A stretch of 64,000 nt of DNA from Bacteroidales bacterium (GTDB lineage: Bacteria; Bacteroidota; Bacteroidia; Bacteroidales; TTA-H9): NCBI GenBank assembly GCA_030656615.1, contig JAUSOY010000081.1:33896-97895 (forward strand). Reading direction: 5' to 3'. The position numbers and the translations under genes are program-made. Position 1 is the first letter of the stretch, and each line of letters starts with the position of its first letter. Shown one piece after another: positions 8,963 through 17,111 of this stretch. The notes beneath the pieces were generated by a model. It made no database searches, was not told the DNA's origin, and saw only the letters and a list, made by a program, of their open reading frames with translations.

Positions 8963-11376
8963 AAAAAATAACTGCTTTTATCGCTAAACATAAGCGTGGT
9001 ATAATCATAGTTGTTGCTTTGCCACTGGTTTTTTTTCTGTTGATGAGGGTAATTCTTCCAAATCCTATCTTCGATACACCCGTATGTTTGGTGGCCGAAG
9101 ATAAGGATGGGGCTTTGTTAGGGGCATATATTGCCAGTGATGGTCAATGGCGTTTTCCGTGTAATCCACAAATTCCTGATAAGTATCTACAGGCTTCACT
9201 CTGCTTTGAAGACAAACGATTTTTTTCGCATTTCGGTATCGATTTTCTGGCTACCGGAAGAGCCATCGTACAAAATACCCGTGCACTAAAAAAGGTAAGT
9301 GGAGGCAGTACTATAACCATGCAGGTTGCCAGATTGGCCAGAAATAAGCCAAGAAATCTTTTCCAAAAAATCATTGAAATGGGTTTAGCCGTATATATTG
9401 AGCTTACCCATTCGAAAGATGAAATATTTGCACTTTATGCCTGGCAAGCTCCATTCGGCGCAAATGTCGTTGGTTTGGATGCTGCCGCATGGAGATATTT
9501 CGGCAGAAAACCGGAACAACTATCATGGGGCGAAGCGGCTTGTCTTGCCGTGCTCCCCAATAGCCCTTCCCTGATTCATCCTGGTAAAAATCGCCAATTG
9601 CTCAAATCAAAAAGAGATTTTTTACTGACAAAGATGCGCGATAAAGGAATCATTGACTCCATAACCTGTACAATTTCCCAGCTTGAACCTTTACCGGACA
9701 GACCCTTACCCCTACCTCAACAAGCCACACAACTTCTCAATCGTATTTATGCCAACGATTATAATCCGAAGGCACCGGAAACGGCAAAATACACAACAAC
9801 CATAGATGCTGCCTTGCAACAACAAGTTATAAATATTTTACAGAGGCATAGTGCAATATGGAGTGCCAACGGAATACATAATGGAGCAGTATTGGTCCTG
9901 GATGTTGAAACAGGTAATACCATCGCATATGTTGGTAATATTTCAACAGGAGAAAAGGGTACACACAATAATGAAGTAGATGTAATAATGGCTCCAAGAA
10001 GCCCCGGCAGCACGCTTAAGCCACTTCTTTTTTCAGCCATGTTAAGCGATGGTTTGATCCTTCCAACGAGTCTTATTCCTGATATCCCTACACAAATTGC
10101 CGGTTACGCTCCAAAAAACTTTAATTTGGATTACGATGGTGCCGTACCTGCCAGAATTGCTCTTTCTCGTTCGCTAAATGTTCCCGCCATTCGGATGTTG
10201 AGAATGTACGGTGTTGAACGCTTTCATCTGACGTTAAAACGAATGGGAATGAGTACGCTCAATAAACCGGCAAGTCATTACGGACTTTCATTAATATTGG
10301 GAGGAAGTGAAACAAGCCTGTGGGAATTATGTGGAATTTATTCGAGTATGGCCCGAATACTGAACCATTATGGTGCCCACAGCGGGCGCTACGATAAAAA
10401 CGACTGGCATATGCCGCTGTATTTAAAAAACACTGTCTCACAAAACCAAAAGGATGACATTAAAACACCATTGGACGAAAGTTTTTTCATTAATGCAGGA
10501 TCCATCTGGTCTACTTTCGAGGCAATGGACGAACTGATGCGACCGGGTGAAGAAGCTATTTGGAGGGATTTAAATATTACTAAGAAGGTTGCCTGGAAAA
10601 CCGGAACCAGTTTTGGTTTCAGAGATGCGTGGGCTATTGGATGTACACCAAAATATATTGTGGGCGTTTGGGTGGGTAACGCTGATGGTGAAGGACGCCC
10701 CGGGCTTACTGGCATTTCAGCGGCTGCCCCCGTTATGTTTGATATTTTTTCGCTGCTACCCACATTTAAATGGTTTGATATGCCATACGACGATTTGATA
10801 AAAGTTCCTGTATGCAGCCAAAGTGGACACAGGGCATTACCGATATGCGAAAATCAGGATTCACTATGGATTCCACGCTCAGGCTTAAAATCAATGCCTT
10901 GTCCGTACTATCAGATTATCCATCTGGATGCCACCGAAAAATGGCGTGTTCATAGCGATTGTGAATCTCCGTCAAATATGATTTCAAAATCGTGGTTCGT
11001 TCTGCCGCCAGCCATGGAATGGTATTATAAAACGAAAAATCAGAATTACAAAGTTCTTCCTGATTTCCGAAGAGACTGTGCTCAAATCAATACGAGTGAT
11101 CTTGCGATGGAAATTATTTACCCGAAAGAAGCGACAAAAATATATGTGCCCTTGGAAATTGATGGACTTCCAGGAAAAACAATATTTGAAGTGGCTCACC
11201 GGAACTCATCGGCCACAATTTATTGGCATATCGACGGGCAATATCTTGGATCCACCAAGAACTTCCACCAAATGGCTTTATATCCTTCCGCAGGTAAACA
11301 TGTACTCAGTCTGGTAGATGAATATGGTGGAAGAATTGAGCAGAACTTTGAAATACTAAACAGAAAACAGCCTTAA
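8959..11376 (+). CDS. pbpC: Penicillin-binding protein 1C (glycosyltransferase/transpeptidase)
   Basis: Bifunctional class A penicillin-binding protein of the 1C type, about 805 residues. The ATG at 8959 is preferred over 8941 because it overlaps the A2M stop as ATGA, indicating translational coupling, and begins MKKITAF before a membrane anchor. The GT51 domain (about residues 55-215) has FEDKRFFSHFGID and GGSTITMQ. The transpeptidase domain has the SxxK serine in SPGSTLKP near residue 350, SRSLN (SxN), and KTGTSFGF near 546. A C-terminal beta-rich region fits the BiPBP_C domain, which in this family is thought to interact with partner proteins. The coupling to an A2M gene supports the proposal that A2M protects the periplasm when PBP1C repairs breached peptidoglycan. 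Confidence 0.95.
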   Translation: MKKITAFIAKHKRGIIIVVALPLVFFLLMRVILPNPIFDTPVCLVAEDKDGALLGAYIASDGQWRFPCNPQIPDKYLQASLCFEDKRFFSHFGIDFLATGRAIVQNTRALKKVSGGSTITMQVARLARNKPRNLFQKIIEMGLAVYIELTHSKDEIFALYAWQAPFGANVVGLDAAAWRYFGRKPEQLSWGEAACLAVLPNSPSLIHPGKNRQLLKSKRDFLLTKMRDKGIIDSITCTISQLEPLPDRPLPLPQQATQLLNRIYANDYNPKAPETAKYTTTIDAALQQQVINILQRHSAIWSANGIHNGAVLVLDVETGNTIAYVGNISTGEKGTHNNEVDVIMAPRSPGSTLKPLLFSAMLSDGLILPTSLIPDIPTQIAGYAPKNFNLDYDGAVPARIALSRSLNVPAIRMLRMYGVERFHLTLKRMGMSTLNKPASHYGLSLILGGSETSLWELCGIYSSMARILNHYGAHSGRYDKNDWHMPLYLKNTVSQNQKDDIKTPLDESFFINAGSIWSTFEAMDELMRPGEEAIWRDLNITKKVAWKTGTSFGFRDAWAIGCTPKYIVGVWVGNADGEGRPGLTGISAAAPVMFDIFSLLPTFKWFDMPYDDLIKVPVCSQSGHRALPICENQDSLWIPRSGLKSMPCPYYQIIHLDATEKWRVHSDCESPSNMISKSWFVLPPAMEWYYKTKNQNYKVLPDFRRDCAQINTSDLAMEIIYPKEATKIYVPLEIDGLPGKTIFEVAHRNSSATIYWHIDGQYLGSTKNFHQMALYPSAGKHVLSLVDEYGGRIEQNFEILNRKQP

Positions 11377-11446
11377 AATGGGTCGTTGAAATTATAATTT
11401 CATCCTGATTATCAGAAGTAAATCCCGAAGACTAAGCACTAATACC

Positions 11447-11944
11447 CTACATTTTAAACTGCAAACTACCGTTTGGACACTCAACAACACATTTCAGGCA
11501 TTTTGAACAGGTATAACTATCGCCCGGCCTTTCCTTTTGAGATTTGTATAGACTATACTTAATGGGTTCCATTGAAACGATATAACAAGCTTTATCACAT
11601 ATTCCACAGGTCTTACAACTTTCCGTCTTTAATTGTATTCTGAATAGGGAAAACTTATTCAACCAGCCGGAAATCCATGCGATGGGACAGCCAATTTTGT
11701 GATATTGATACATCTGCCTCATCTTACCCGAACCACTTAAACTCATCATTATCTCCATTATCAGTCCCATAGGACAGCCCCACCGGCAAAAGACCTTTCC
11801 AAAAATAATCCCAAGAACCACTCCAATTAGCAATATATACCATAGCGAAACATTAAAATATGATACAGCCACATACGTCGATATCCCAATAATTGCAAGA
11901 ATTATGAAGCGTGAATGAACAAGGGTTTTTAGAGTTTTCTGCAT
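11447..11944 (-). CDS. NapH-like 4Fe-4S membrane ferredoxin
   Basis: A 165-residue protein with an N-terminal membrane segment pair and two Cys regions. The motif CRWGCPMG follows the second helix, as in the NapH/CcoG family of membrane ferredoxins. Two ferredoxin-type clusters follow: CKTCGICDKAC and CSKCLKCVVECP, each able to bind a 4Fe-4S centre. It is shorter than canonical NapH (about 280 residues). A membrane-linked electron-transfer role is inferred; the partner is unknown. It lies at the 3' end of the thiol/radical-SAM cluster on the same strand, but a 300-bp gap with an inverted repeat separates it from the DUF302 gene, so cotranscription is uncertain. Confidence 0.8.
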   Translation of the reverse strand: MQKTLKTLVHSRFIILAIIGISTYVAVSYFNVSLWYILLIGVVLGIIFGKVFCRWGCPMGLIMEIMMSLSGSGKMRQMYQYHKIGCPIAWISGWLNKFSLFRIQLKTESCKTCGICDKACYIVSMEPIKYSLYKSQKERPGDSYTCSKCLKCVVECPNGSLQFKM

Positions 11945-12246
11945 ATTCTTTCGGATAATTTATTAATAATAAGACTGTTATAAGATTATTTTTGGAAGCT
12001 TCTGTTCCAGCTTCCAAATGATAAAAGCATCAATAATATTTCAATCTTAAGAACACTCATGGGTTCATTCCAAACATAGTTCGGCCGGAATGACGAAAAT
12101 ATCAACTTCGCCTCTCGAAAAAAGCAATTCTCAAAATTGTAACAATAATTAAGCAGCTGATAAACCGCTACTTAAGTGCAAAATCCGCAAAGCCAATAAA
12201 TGCTAACGAAAAATGGAAAACATTAAAAAAACGAATTCGCCATTTT
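11945..12246. other. Intergenic spacer with inverted repeat
   Basis: About 300 bp of AT-rich sequence between the DUF302 and 4Fe-4S genes. Apart from the inverted repeat at 11991-12018, I see no gene or clear -7 element. Confidence 0.5.
11991..12018. repeat. Perfect 10-bp inverted repeat between DUF302 and ferredoxin genes
   Basis: The arms TTTGGAAGCT and AGCTTCCAAA are perfectly complementary around an 8-nt loop. No long U-tract follows on either strand, so this is an atypical terminator, an mRNA-processing hairpin or a protein-binding site. It could separate expression of the ferredoxin gene from the upstream cluster. Confidence 0.5.
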
Positions 12247-12654
12247 TTAGAATGCACCAATGACCGATTGAACAATCTCAAAAGTTTCGTCAGATGCGAT
12301 TTGCATAACTTCAGCAACCGAGGAAGGCATTCCTTCTTTCATAGCCGCTGTATTCATCAGGGCAACGTATGCTTTTCCATCCTCTTTTTCATACACCGAA
12401 ATGCGGCAAGGCATCATAATGGAAACAATTCTTTCGTGATTCTTTTCAAGCATTTTCCCTGAAAATTCAGGTTTACAAATCTCGATTACCTGAACCGGAC
12501 GCACTTCTTTGCCCGACTTTGCCAAGGATTGTTGTAAATTGTGTACGGCAGGATTCTGCCACTCTTTTTGATTTGCAGCACTCAACAGCTTTTCAATGGT
12601 TGTGGGCACGTCAAATGGGCTTACTTGTTCGATGATTAAATTATTTGTACTCAT
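12247..12654 (-). CDS. DUF302 domain protein
   Basis: A 135-residue soluble protein matching the DUF302 family in length and in stretches such as ICKPEFSGKML and MMPCRISVYE. Biochemical function is not established for the family. No signal peptide or membrane helix is seen. Its start lies only about 20 bp after the stop of the Trx-TrxR fusion on the same strand, so the two are almost certainly cotranscribed. A redox or thiol-related role is inferred from its neighbours only. Confidence 0.8.
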   Translation of the reverse strand: MSTNNLIIEQVSPFDVPTTIEKLLSAANQKEWQNPAVHNLQQSLAKSGKEVRPVQVIEICKPEFSGKMLEKNHERIVSIMMPCRISVYEKEDGKAYVALMNTAAMKEGMPSSVAEVMQIASDETFEIVQSVIGAF

Positions 12655-12673
12655 AATGCATATATTTGGCTGT

Positions 12674-13942
12674 TTAACTTAATTCTTTAACAATAGATAT
12701 AGCTGCAATGGTTCCATCAGCAACTGCAGTAGTTATCTGACGGTATTTTTTAGAAATTACATCGCCTACGGCATAAATATCGGACATACTTGTCAGCATA
12801 TCCTCATTGGTATTAACATAACCCCAGCTATCAAGTTCAAGCTTATCTCTAAACATATCAATATTGGGTTTCATTCCAATAAAAACGAATACGCCATCAC
12901 TTACCAACTTTGATCGTTCATGGGTTTTCAAATCTTCTACTTCGGTAATAATTTTATCTCCCTCGCGTACAAAAGACCTTGGTTCGAACCCGAATTTTGT
13001 TTGAATTTTTGGATTGGCAAAAAGCTTTTCCTGAGCCTGCTTATTAGCAGTAAAAGAGTCAAACTGGTGAACGACTGTAATTTTACTGGCAAACTTGCTA
13101 ATAAAATCAGCTTCTTCTATTGCTGAATTTCCACCCCCTATGACTAGAACTTCCTTATCGTCATAATACTTAGCATCGCAAGTTGCACAATATGAAATAC
13201 CCTTGCCTTTCAATTCCTTTTCACCGGGTATTCCCATCAAATTTGGAGATGTACCGGTAGCGATGATGATTTTTTTTGCTCTTATAGTTTCGAATTCATC
13301 AATCACGACCTCTTTTTTATTCAAGTCGATTTTTGTAACATCCACTGCCACTTTATAACTGGTTCCACATAATTTCGTTTGTTCCGACATATTGTGCGAT
13401 AACAAATATCCTGGTTGGGGATCGATAAATCCTGGATAATTTGAAACTTCGTGTGTTGTTGAAACATGCCCCCCTGGCAAAGCGATATCAATAAGTACCG
13501 TGTTCACTTTCGACTGGCAAAGGTATAAACCGGCAGTAAGACCACCCGGACCTGCTCCCAAAATAAGAACATCAAACTCAGAGACAGCAGGTTTTATTTG
13601 CGACTTTATTGCCTCCACCCTATCGTGGGTCAACATGTTATTGAGCTCATGGATAATTTCACTTCTTTTTATTCCACCACTGAGCATATTTCCAATCTGC
13701 TTTCCATCTTCAAAAAATAATAAGCTTGGAGAGGATTTTACCCCCAATTTTTCCGCTAACTCACGGTTTGCCTGACGATACATTTTTACAAAACGTATAT
13801 CATTACCATAAAGCTGTGCCAATCCCTCAAACTTTGGCGCCAGAGCGTCGCAGGGCGGACATTCGGTGGAATAAAAATCGAGGACTAGTTTCCCTCCGGC
13901 ATTAATCTCTAGTTCGAACTCGGAGGATGATATTTCTTTCAT
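12674..13942 (-). CDS. Thioredoxin-thioredoxin reductase fusion protein
   Basis: A 422-residue flavoprotein combining a thioredoxin domain (residues 1-105) with a thioredoxin reductase domain (about 122-422). The Trx active site is CPPC (C28, C31) rather than the usual CGPC. The reductase part has the FAD motif GAGPGG at 129-134, the redox pair CATC at 252-255, a second nucleotide-binding motif GGGNSA near 269, and the terminal FAD stretch YAVGD. It probably moves electrons from NADPH through FAD and CATC to the fused Trx domain, and on to a client. The known mycobacterial fusion has the reverse domain order. It follows the radical SAM gene by about 70 bp and precedes the DUF302 gene by about 20 bp, so it likely supplies reducing power to a thiol enzyme of this cluster. 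Confidence 0.92.
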   Translation of the reverse strand: MKEISSSEFELEINAGGKLVLDFYSTECPPCDALAPKFEGLAQLYGNDIRFVKMYRQANRELAEKLGVKSSPSLLFFEDGKQIGNMLSGGIKRSEIIHELNNMLTHDRVEAIKSQIKPAVSEFDVLILGAGPGGLTAGLYLCQSKVNTVLIDIALPGGHVSTTHEVSNYPGFIDPQPGYLLSHNMSEQTKLCGTSYKVAVDVTKIDLNKKEVVIDEFETIRAKKIIIATGTSPNLMGIPGEKELKGKGISYCATCDAKYYDDKEVLVIGGGNSAIEEADFISKFASKITVVHQFDSFTANKQAQEKLFANPKIQTKFGFEPRSFVREGDKIITEVEDLKTHERSKLVSDGVFVFIGMKPNIDMFRDKLELDSWGYVNTNEDMLTSMSDIYAVGDVISKKYRQITTAVADGTIAAISIVKELS

Positions 13943-14010
13943 TATTAACGTATTGCTTCTGATTTACTAAATTCTAATGTTTAACAAAATTCTAATGATT
14001 GGTTATTTTT

Positions 14011-15351
14011 TTAAACCGATTGTGTATTTTCGAAATAAGCCGAAAATCCAAGTTCCAGTAATTCTTTCACCGGACGGCAATCGGTTGAGTACACTTTTCC
14101 TGTTCTGTTTTTCGCTACCGAACCACAACCGCCACCACAGGCCAATTGCAGGTTACAGTTGCCACATTCCGGAATTGAAGTAACATCACGACTTTCCCAA
14201 ATTTCTATCAGTTCATTTTTGCGTGATACCTCCGGATAAAAAGTACCCAGAGATTCATCAGCCTTACCAACCGTGGCCGTGCACGAAAAAATATGTCCGC
14301 TATAATCGAATGCCCATTCCGTTTTACATGCCGGACATGCATCAAATAAAGGATCGGGTAAACTTCCATTTTCTGCCAGGAATTTCGAAATTGAATAAGC
14401 TGGCTTATGGAAATCAACAATATACAGATGTTGCTTTACAAGTTTGTATATTGAATCGTACAATGAAATACGGCTAAAAAGATTTTCAGAATCCGCCTGG
14501 CAATGATGTAACTCATAATTTCTTCCCAGCTGGGTTTTGAATAATTTGTTTTCTGTCCAGCCTTTATCAATGGCGAATTGTGCCAATTCGGGAAGTCCGT
14601 TAATGTTTTCTTTATCAAGCACCATCCGTAAATTTACCGGCAAGTCGTTATCAAGACAAGCATCAATCCCTTTGACAATTTTTTCAAACGTAGGTCCTCC
14701 TCCTTTCAAAAAACGGCGTTTATCATGCACAGAGCCTAAACCATCCAGAGTAACCTGAATCTCACGGATACGGGCCATTTTTAAAATATCGATATACTCA
14801 ACGAGTGCATAACCATTGGTAACGAAACAAACCTCAAGATTAATCCCATTTGCTTTTGATATGAGATACGAAATCATTTCCTTTTGACGGGTCGAATTCA
14901 TTAATGGCTCACCACCAAATACTGTCAGATATTTTTTTTGTCCGGCAAATTCTGAATTTATATAGTTGAAGAATGCATTAATAACTTCATGACTCAGTTC
15001 CTTGTCAGTATTCGCATATTCATCCTGATAACAATACGTACAGGCGAAATTGCAAGAATAATTCGGCACAAAAAATAATTGCACCTCATCTTCCTCACGG
15101 CTATCGATAAAATCGAGGTATTTACTTCGGTAAAGACGTTCTTCCTCCTTTTCATCAACCAAATAACCCATAGTGGCCAGATTTTCATGAAATTCCGGAG
15201 AAAGTGCTTTACCATCTAAAAATGCCTGAAGGTTTTTTCCTTCCACGGGATTTAATATATCAGCAGATCCACTCAGCAGATTTACCAGAAAATAATTATC
15301 TGATTCGGAAATTTTGGAGAATATGTTGTGTTTTGAATAATTCATTAACAC
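14011..15351 (-). CDS. Radical SAM/SPASM peptide-maturase-like enzyme
   Basis: A 446-residue radical S-adenosylmethionine enzyme. The 4Fe-4S binding CxxxCxxC motif is C100, C104, C107 (SCNFACTYCYQ). FGGEPL follows as the SAM-contact motif, and a C-terminal SPASM domain carries auxiliary-cluster cysteines (CPACKTEW, SCTAT, ECGNC, ACGGGC, DCRP). The first 70 or so residues (LSGSADILN and following) resemble the winged-helix N-terminal region of many peptide-modifying SPASM proteins, which can bind a leader peptide. SPASM enzymes often modify ribosomal peptides or mature enzymes. A 33-residue Cys-containing gene ends 69 bp upstream on the same strand and is the likely substrate. The start could be M1 or M3. 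Enzyme class is confident; the reaction is unknown. Confidence 0.9.
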   Translation of the reverse strand: MLMNYSKHNIFSKISESDNYFLVNLLSGSADILNPVEGKNLQAFLDGKALSPEFHENLATMGYLVDEKEEERLYRSKYLDFIDSREEDEVQLFFVPNYSCNFACTYCYQDEYANTDKELSHEVINAFFNYINSEFAGQKKYLTVFGGEPLMNSTRQKEMISYLISKANGINLEVCFVTNGYALVEYIDILKMARIREIQVTLDGLGSVHDKRRFLKGGGPTFEKIVKGIDACLDNDLPVNLRMVLDKENINGLPELAQFAIDKGWTENKLFKTQLGRNYELHHCQADSENLFSRISLYDSIYKLVKQHLYIVDFHKPAYSISKFLAENGSLPDPLFDACPACKTEWAFDYSGHIFSCTATVGKADESLGTFYPEVSRKNELIEIWESRDVTSIPECGNCNLQLACGGGCGSVAKNRTGKVYSTDCRPVKELLELGFSAYFENTQSV

Positions 15352-15420
15352 ATGGTTATTTATAGCTATTTGTAGCGAAAATGTTAGAAAAAAAGATTTT
15401 CAAACGTTTGAAATTCCTGA

Positions 15421-15522
15421 TTAATCGTGACAGCCTACGATGGTTTTTGATGTCTTAGCACAGCATTGCGCCACTTTCTTCGTATTCACTTCCTTTATTT
15501 TCTTTTTAACAAGACTTTTCAT
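15421..15522 (-). CDS. Small Cys-containing peptide, candidate RiPP precursor
   Basis: Too short for the ORF track and found by reading the minus strand just upstream of the radical SAM gene. ATG is at 15522-15520 and TAA at 15423-15421, giving 33 residues. The N-terminal half is strongly basic (MKSLVKKKIKEVNTKK) and looks like a leader. The C-terminal half carries three cysteines as CCAKT and VGCHD. A leader plus Cys-containing core directly before a SPASM enzyme is the standard arrangement of radical-SAM-modified peptides. No strong ribosome-binding site is visible, which is common in Bacteroidota. The gap to the upstream methyltransferase is about 88 bp. Coding status is inferred from position and composition, not from homology. 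Confidence 0.6.
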   Translation of the reverse strand: MKSLVKKKIKEVNTKKVAQCCAKTSKTIVGCHD

Positions 15523-15610
15523 AAATATCTGATTTAGTATTGGGTAAAATATTTCAATATGGTTTATAATTTTTACTTTTTGTGATTTAAGCGATGCTTA
15601 TCTGGGCGTT

Positions 15611-16258
15611 TTAATGACCACACGAACAAGCGGCAGATTTTTTCCCGGCAATGGTAATACTGGCTACCTCCGCGTTTCCTTTTGCGTAGGGGCCCGATTC
15701 TTCAATAATTTCGATCGAGACAAAACCAGCATTTTTTAGATGTTCCATATATTCGGCACGGGTCACGGAACCAGCCCAGCACTCAGCAATGGCAATCGGA
15801 TTATTGCGGTCTTCTTCTGAAATTAGATGCGTGGCATAAATATCACTAATTACGAAACGACCTCCTTTTTTCAGAATTCTATAAATTTCATTCCAGACAG
15901 CCTGTTTATCGGAAGCATGATTGAGTGTGCAATTCGAAATCACTAAATCAGCCAATTCATCGGCAAGATCAAGTTTTTCGAGTTGGCATTGTATAAACCG
16001 GACATGATTTACTTTAAATTTCTCCGCATTACGGCGGGCTTTTTCAATCATTCCATCCGAAATATCGACACCATAGACAAAGCCTTCTACGCCGACCTTT
16101 TCTGCCATACGTAATACATCTGTTCCACGGCCGCTGCCAAGATCAACACATACTTCACCACTTAATGGTTTTGCATAATCAATTGCACCGCCACAAGAAA
16201 GGCAGCAATCCGATTCAGCCAACTGGCTGTATCTGGTATTTATTTCTTTGATTTCCAT
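15611..16258 (-). CDS. ArsM-like SAM-dependent methyltransferase
   Basis: A 215-residue class I methyltransferase. The SAM-binding motif DLGSGRGTDVL lies near residues 39-49, with VDISDGMI and ISNCTLNH following. Its cysteine pattern recalls arsenite methyltransferases: a Cys in SNCTLNH, another in ECWAGSVT, an N-terminal CCLSCGG, and a C-terminal CSCGH. Arsenite methyltransferases bind As(III) through conserved Cys and need thioredoxin or glutathione as reductant, which would explain the Trx and Trx-TrxR neighbours. It could instead methylate another soft metalloid, a thiol or the nearby peptide. It precedes the mini-protein gene on the same strand and may be the first gene of the operon. 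Confidence 0.8.
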   Translation of the reverse strand: MEIKEINTRYSQLAESDCCLSCGGAIDYAKPLSGEVCVDLGSGRGTDVLRMAEKVGVEGFVYGVDISDGMIEKARRNAEKFKVNHVRFIQCQLEKLDLADELADLVISNCTLNHASDKQAVWNEIYRILKKGGRFVISDIYATHLISEEDRNNPIAIAECWAGSVTRAEYMEHLKNAGFVSIEIIEESGPYAKGNAEVASITIAGKKSAACSCGH

Positions 16259-16400
16259 TATATTTATCTCAAAGTTAGTCTATTATCAGGGGACAAAGCA
16301 AGGATTAAAAAATAATACCCCAGCCATTTAAAAAGCCGTCTTAACTTCTTGATGAGAATTACATCTATTCAAGTCATAAACTGCTTCAAGGACTCAAAAA

Positions 16401-16829
16401 TCAGGACATTTTCTCCACTTTACTAATCTCAGAAAGGAGAAAATCCTTTGACTTAACACCAACAAAACGATTCACTGCTTTACCGTTTTTAAAGAGTATT
16501 AATGTAGGAATACTTCTTACCTTAAATTTTTGAGCCAGCGATTGGTATAATTCAATATCCACTTTTCCCACCCGCGATTTGTCGCTTAATTCAGCGGATA
16601 CATCATTTAATACGGGTATCATCATCCGGCACGGAGCACACCAACTGGCCCAAAAATCAACCAAAACGATCCTGTTCTTGGTTTGCTGGTCAAAATTTTT
16701 GTCGGTGAGCGTTAGAATACTTTCATGGTCTGCAGCCAGAGACGTACTTTTCATTTTAGCTTTCATCAGCATTCTGAAAACAATAAAAACCGTAAGAACT
16801 GAGGCTAATACTATCAGGGTTGTATTCAT
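16401..16829 (-). CDS. Membrane-anchored thioredoxin
   Basis: A 142-residue thioredoxin-fold protein. An N-terminal hydrophobic helix (LIVLASVLTVFIVF) anchors it or serves as a signal. The active site WCAPC (C64, C67) replaces the usual CGPC, and the cis-proline motif is RSIPTL. The helix places the domain at the membrane, possibly facing the periplasm, though topology cannot be decided because positive residues follow the helix (KAKMK). It lies 142 bp upstream of the ArsM-like gene on the same strand and may be the head of the cluster. A TACCTTTG box on the minus strand (16992-16985) could be its promoter. Confidence 0.88.
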   Translation of the reverse strand: MNTTLIVLASVLTVFIVFRMLMKAKMKSTSLAADHESILTLTDKNFDQQTKNRIVLVDFWASWCAPCRMMIPVLNDVSAELSDKSRVGKVDIELYQSLAQKFKVRSIPTLILFKNGKAVNRFVGVKSKDFLLSEISKVEKMS

Positions 16830-16984
16830 AAAAATTTATCGATTTAGAAAATTAGTAACTGAATAGGTCGCATCAACAACATAAACAATGGAGTTAAAAT
16901 ATGGATTCATCTTAAATCGAAGAGATATCCTCTTTGAAAAATAGGAATGAACCCGGAGTGAAAATGCTTTCTCTTTCGATACTG

Positions 16985-16992
16985 CAAAGGTA
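16985..16992 (-). promoter_or_regulatory. Candidate -7 element for the thioredoxin gene
   Basis: Reads TACCTTTG on the minus strand, matching the Bacteroidota consensus TAnnTTTG. No clear -33 TTTG is found. It lies 156 bp before the thioredoxin start and faces the promoter of the Crp/Fnr gene, so both transcripts may share a control region. Confidence 0.4.
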
Positions 16993-17079
16993 AGTCCCTT
17001 CCTGATAAAAGCGGCCTTTTAAAGAATAAGCTCATTAACTCCGGACTTGATATTCGACAAGTTTTTTATTGAATTAGAC

Positions 17080-17087
17080 TACCTTTG
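17080..17087 (+). promoter_or_regulatory. Candidate -7 element for the Crp/Fnr gene
   Basis: TACCTTTG matches TAnnTTTG exactly and lies 24 bp before the ATG of the regulator. The -33 region is not obvious. Confidence 0.5.
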
Positions 17088-17111
17088 CCTTACATAAACG
17101 AACAATAAGCG

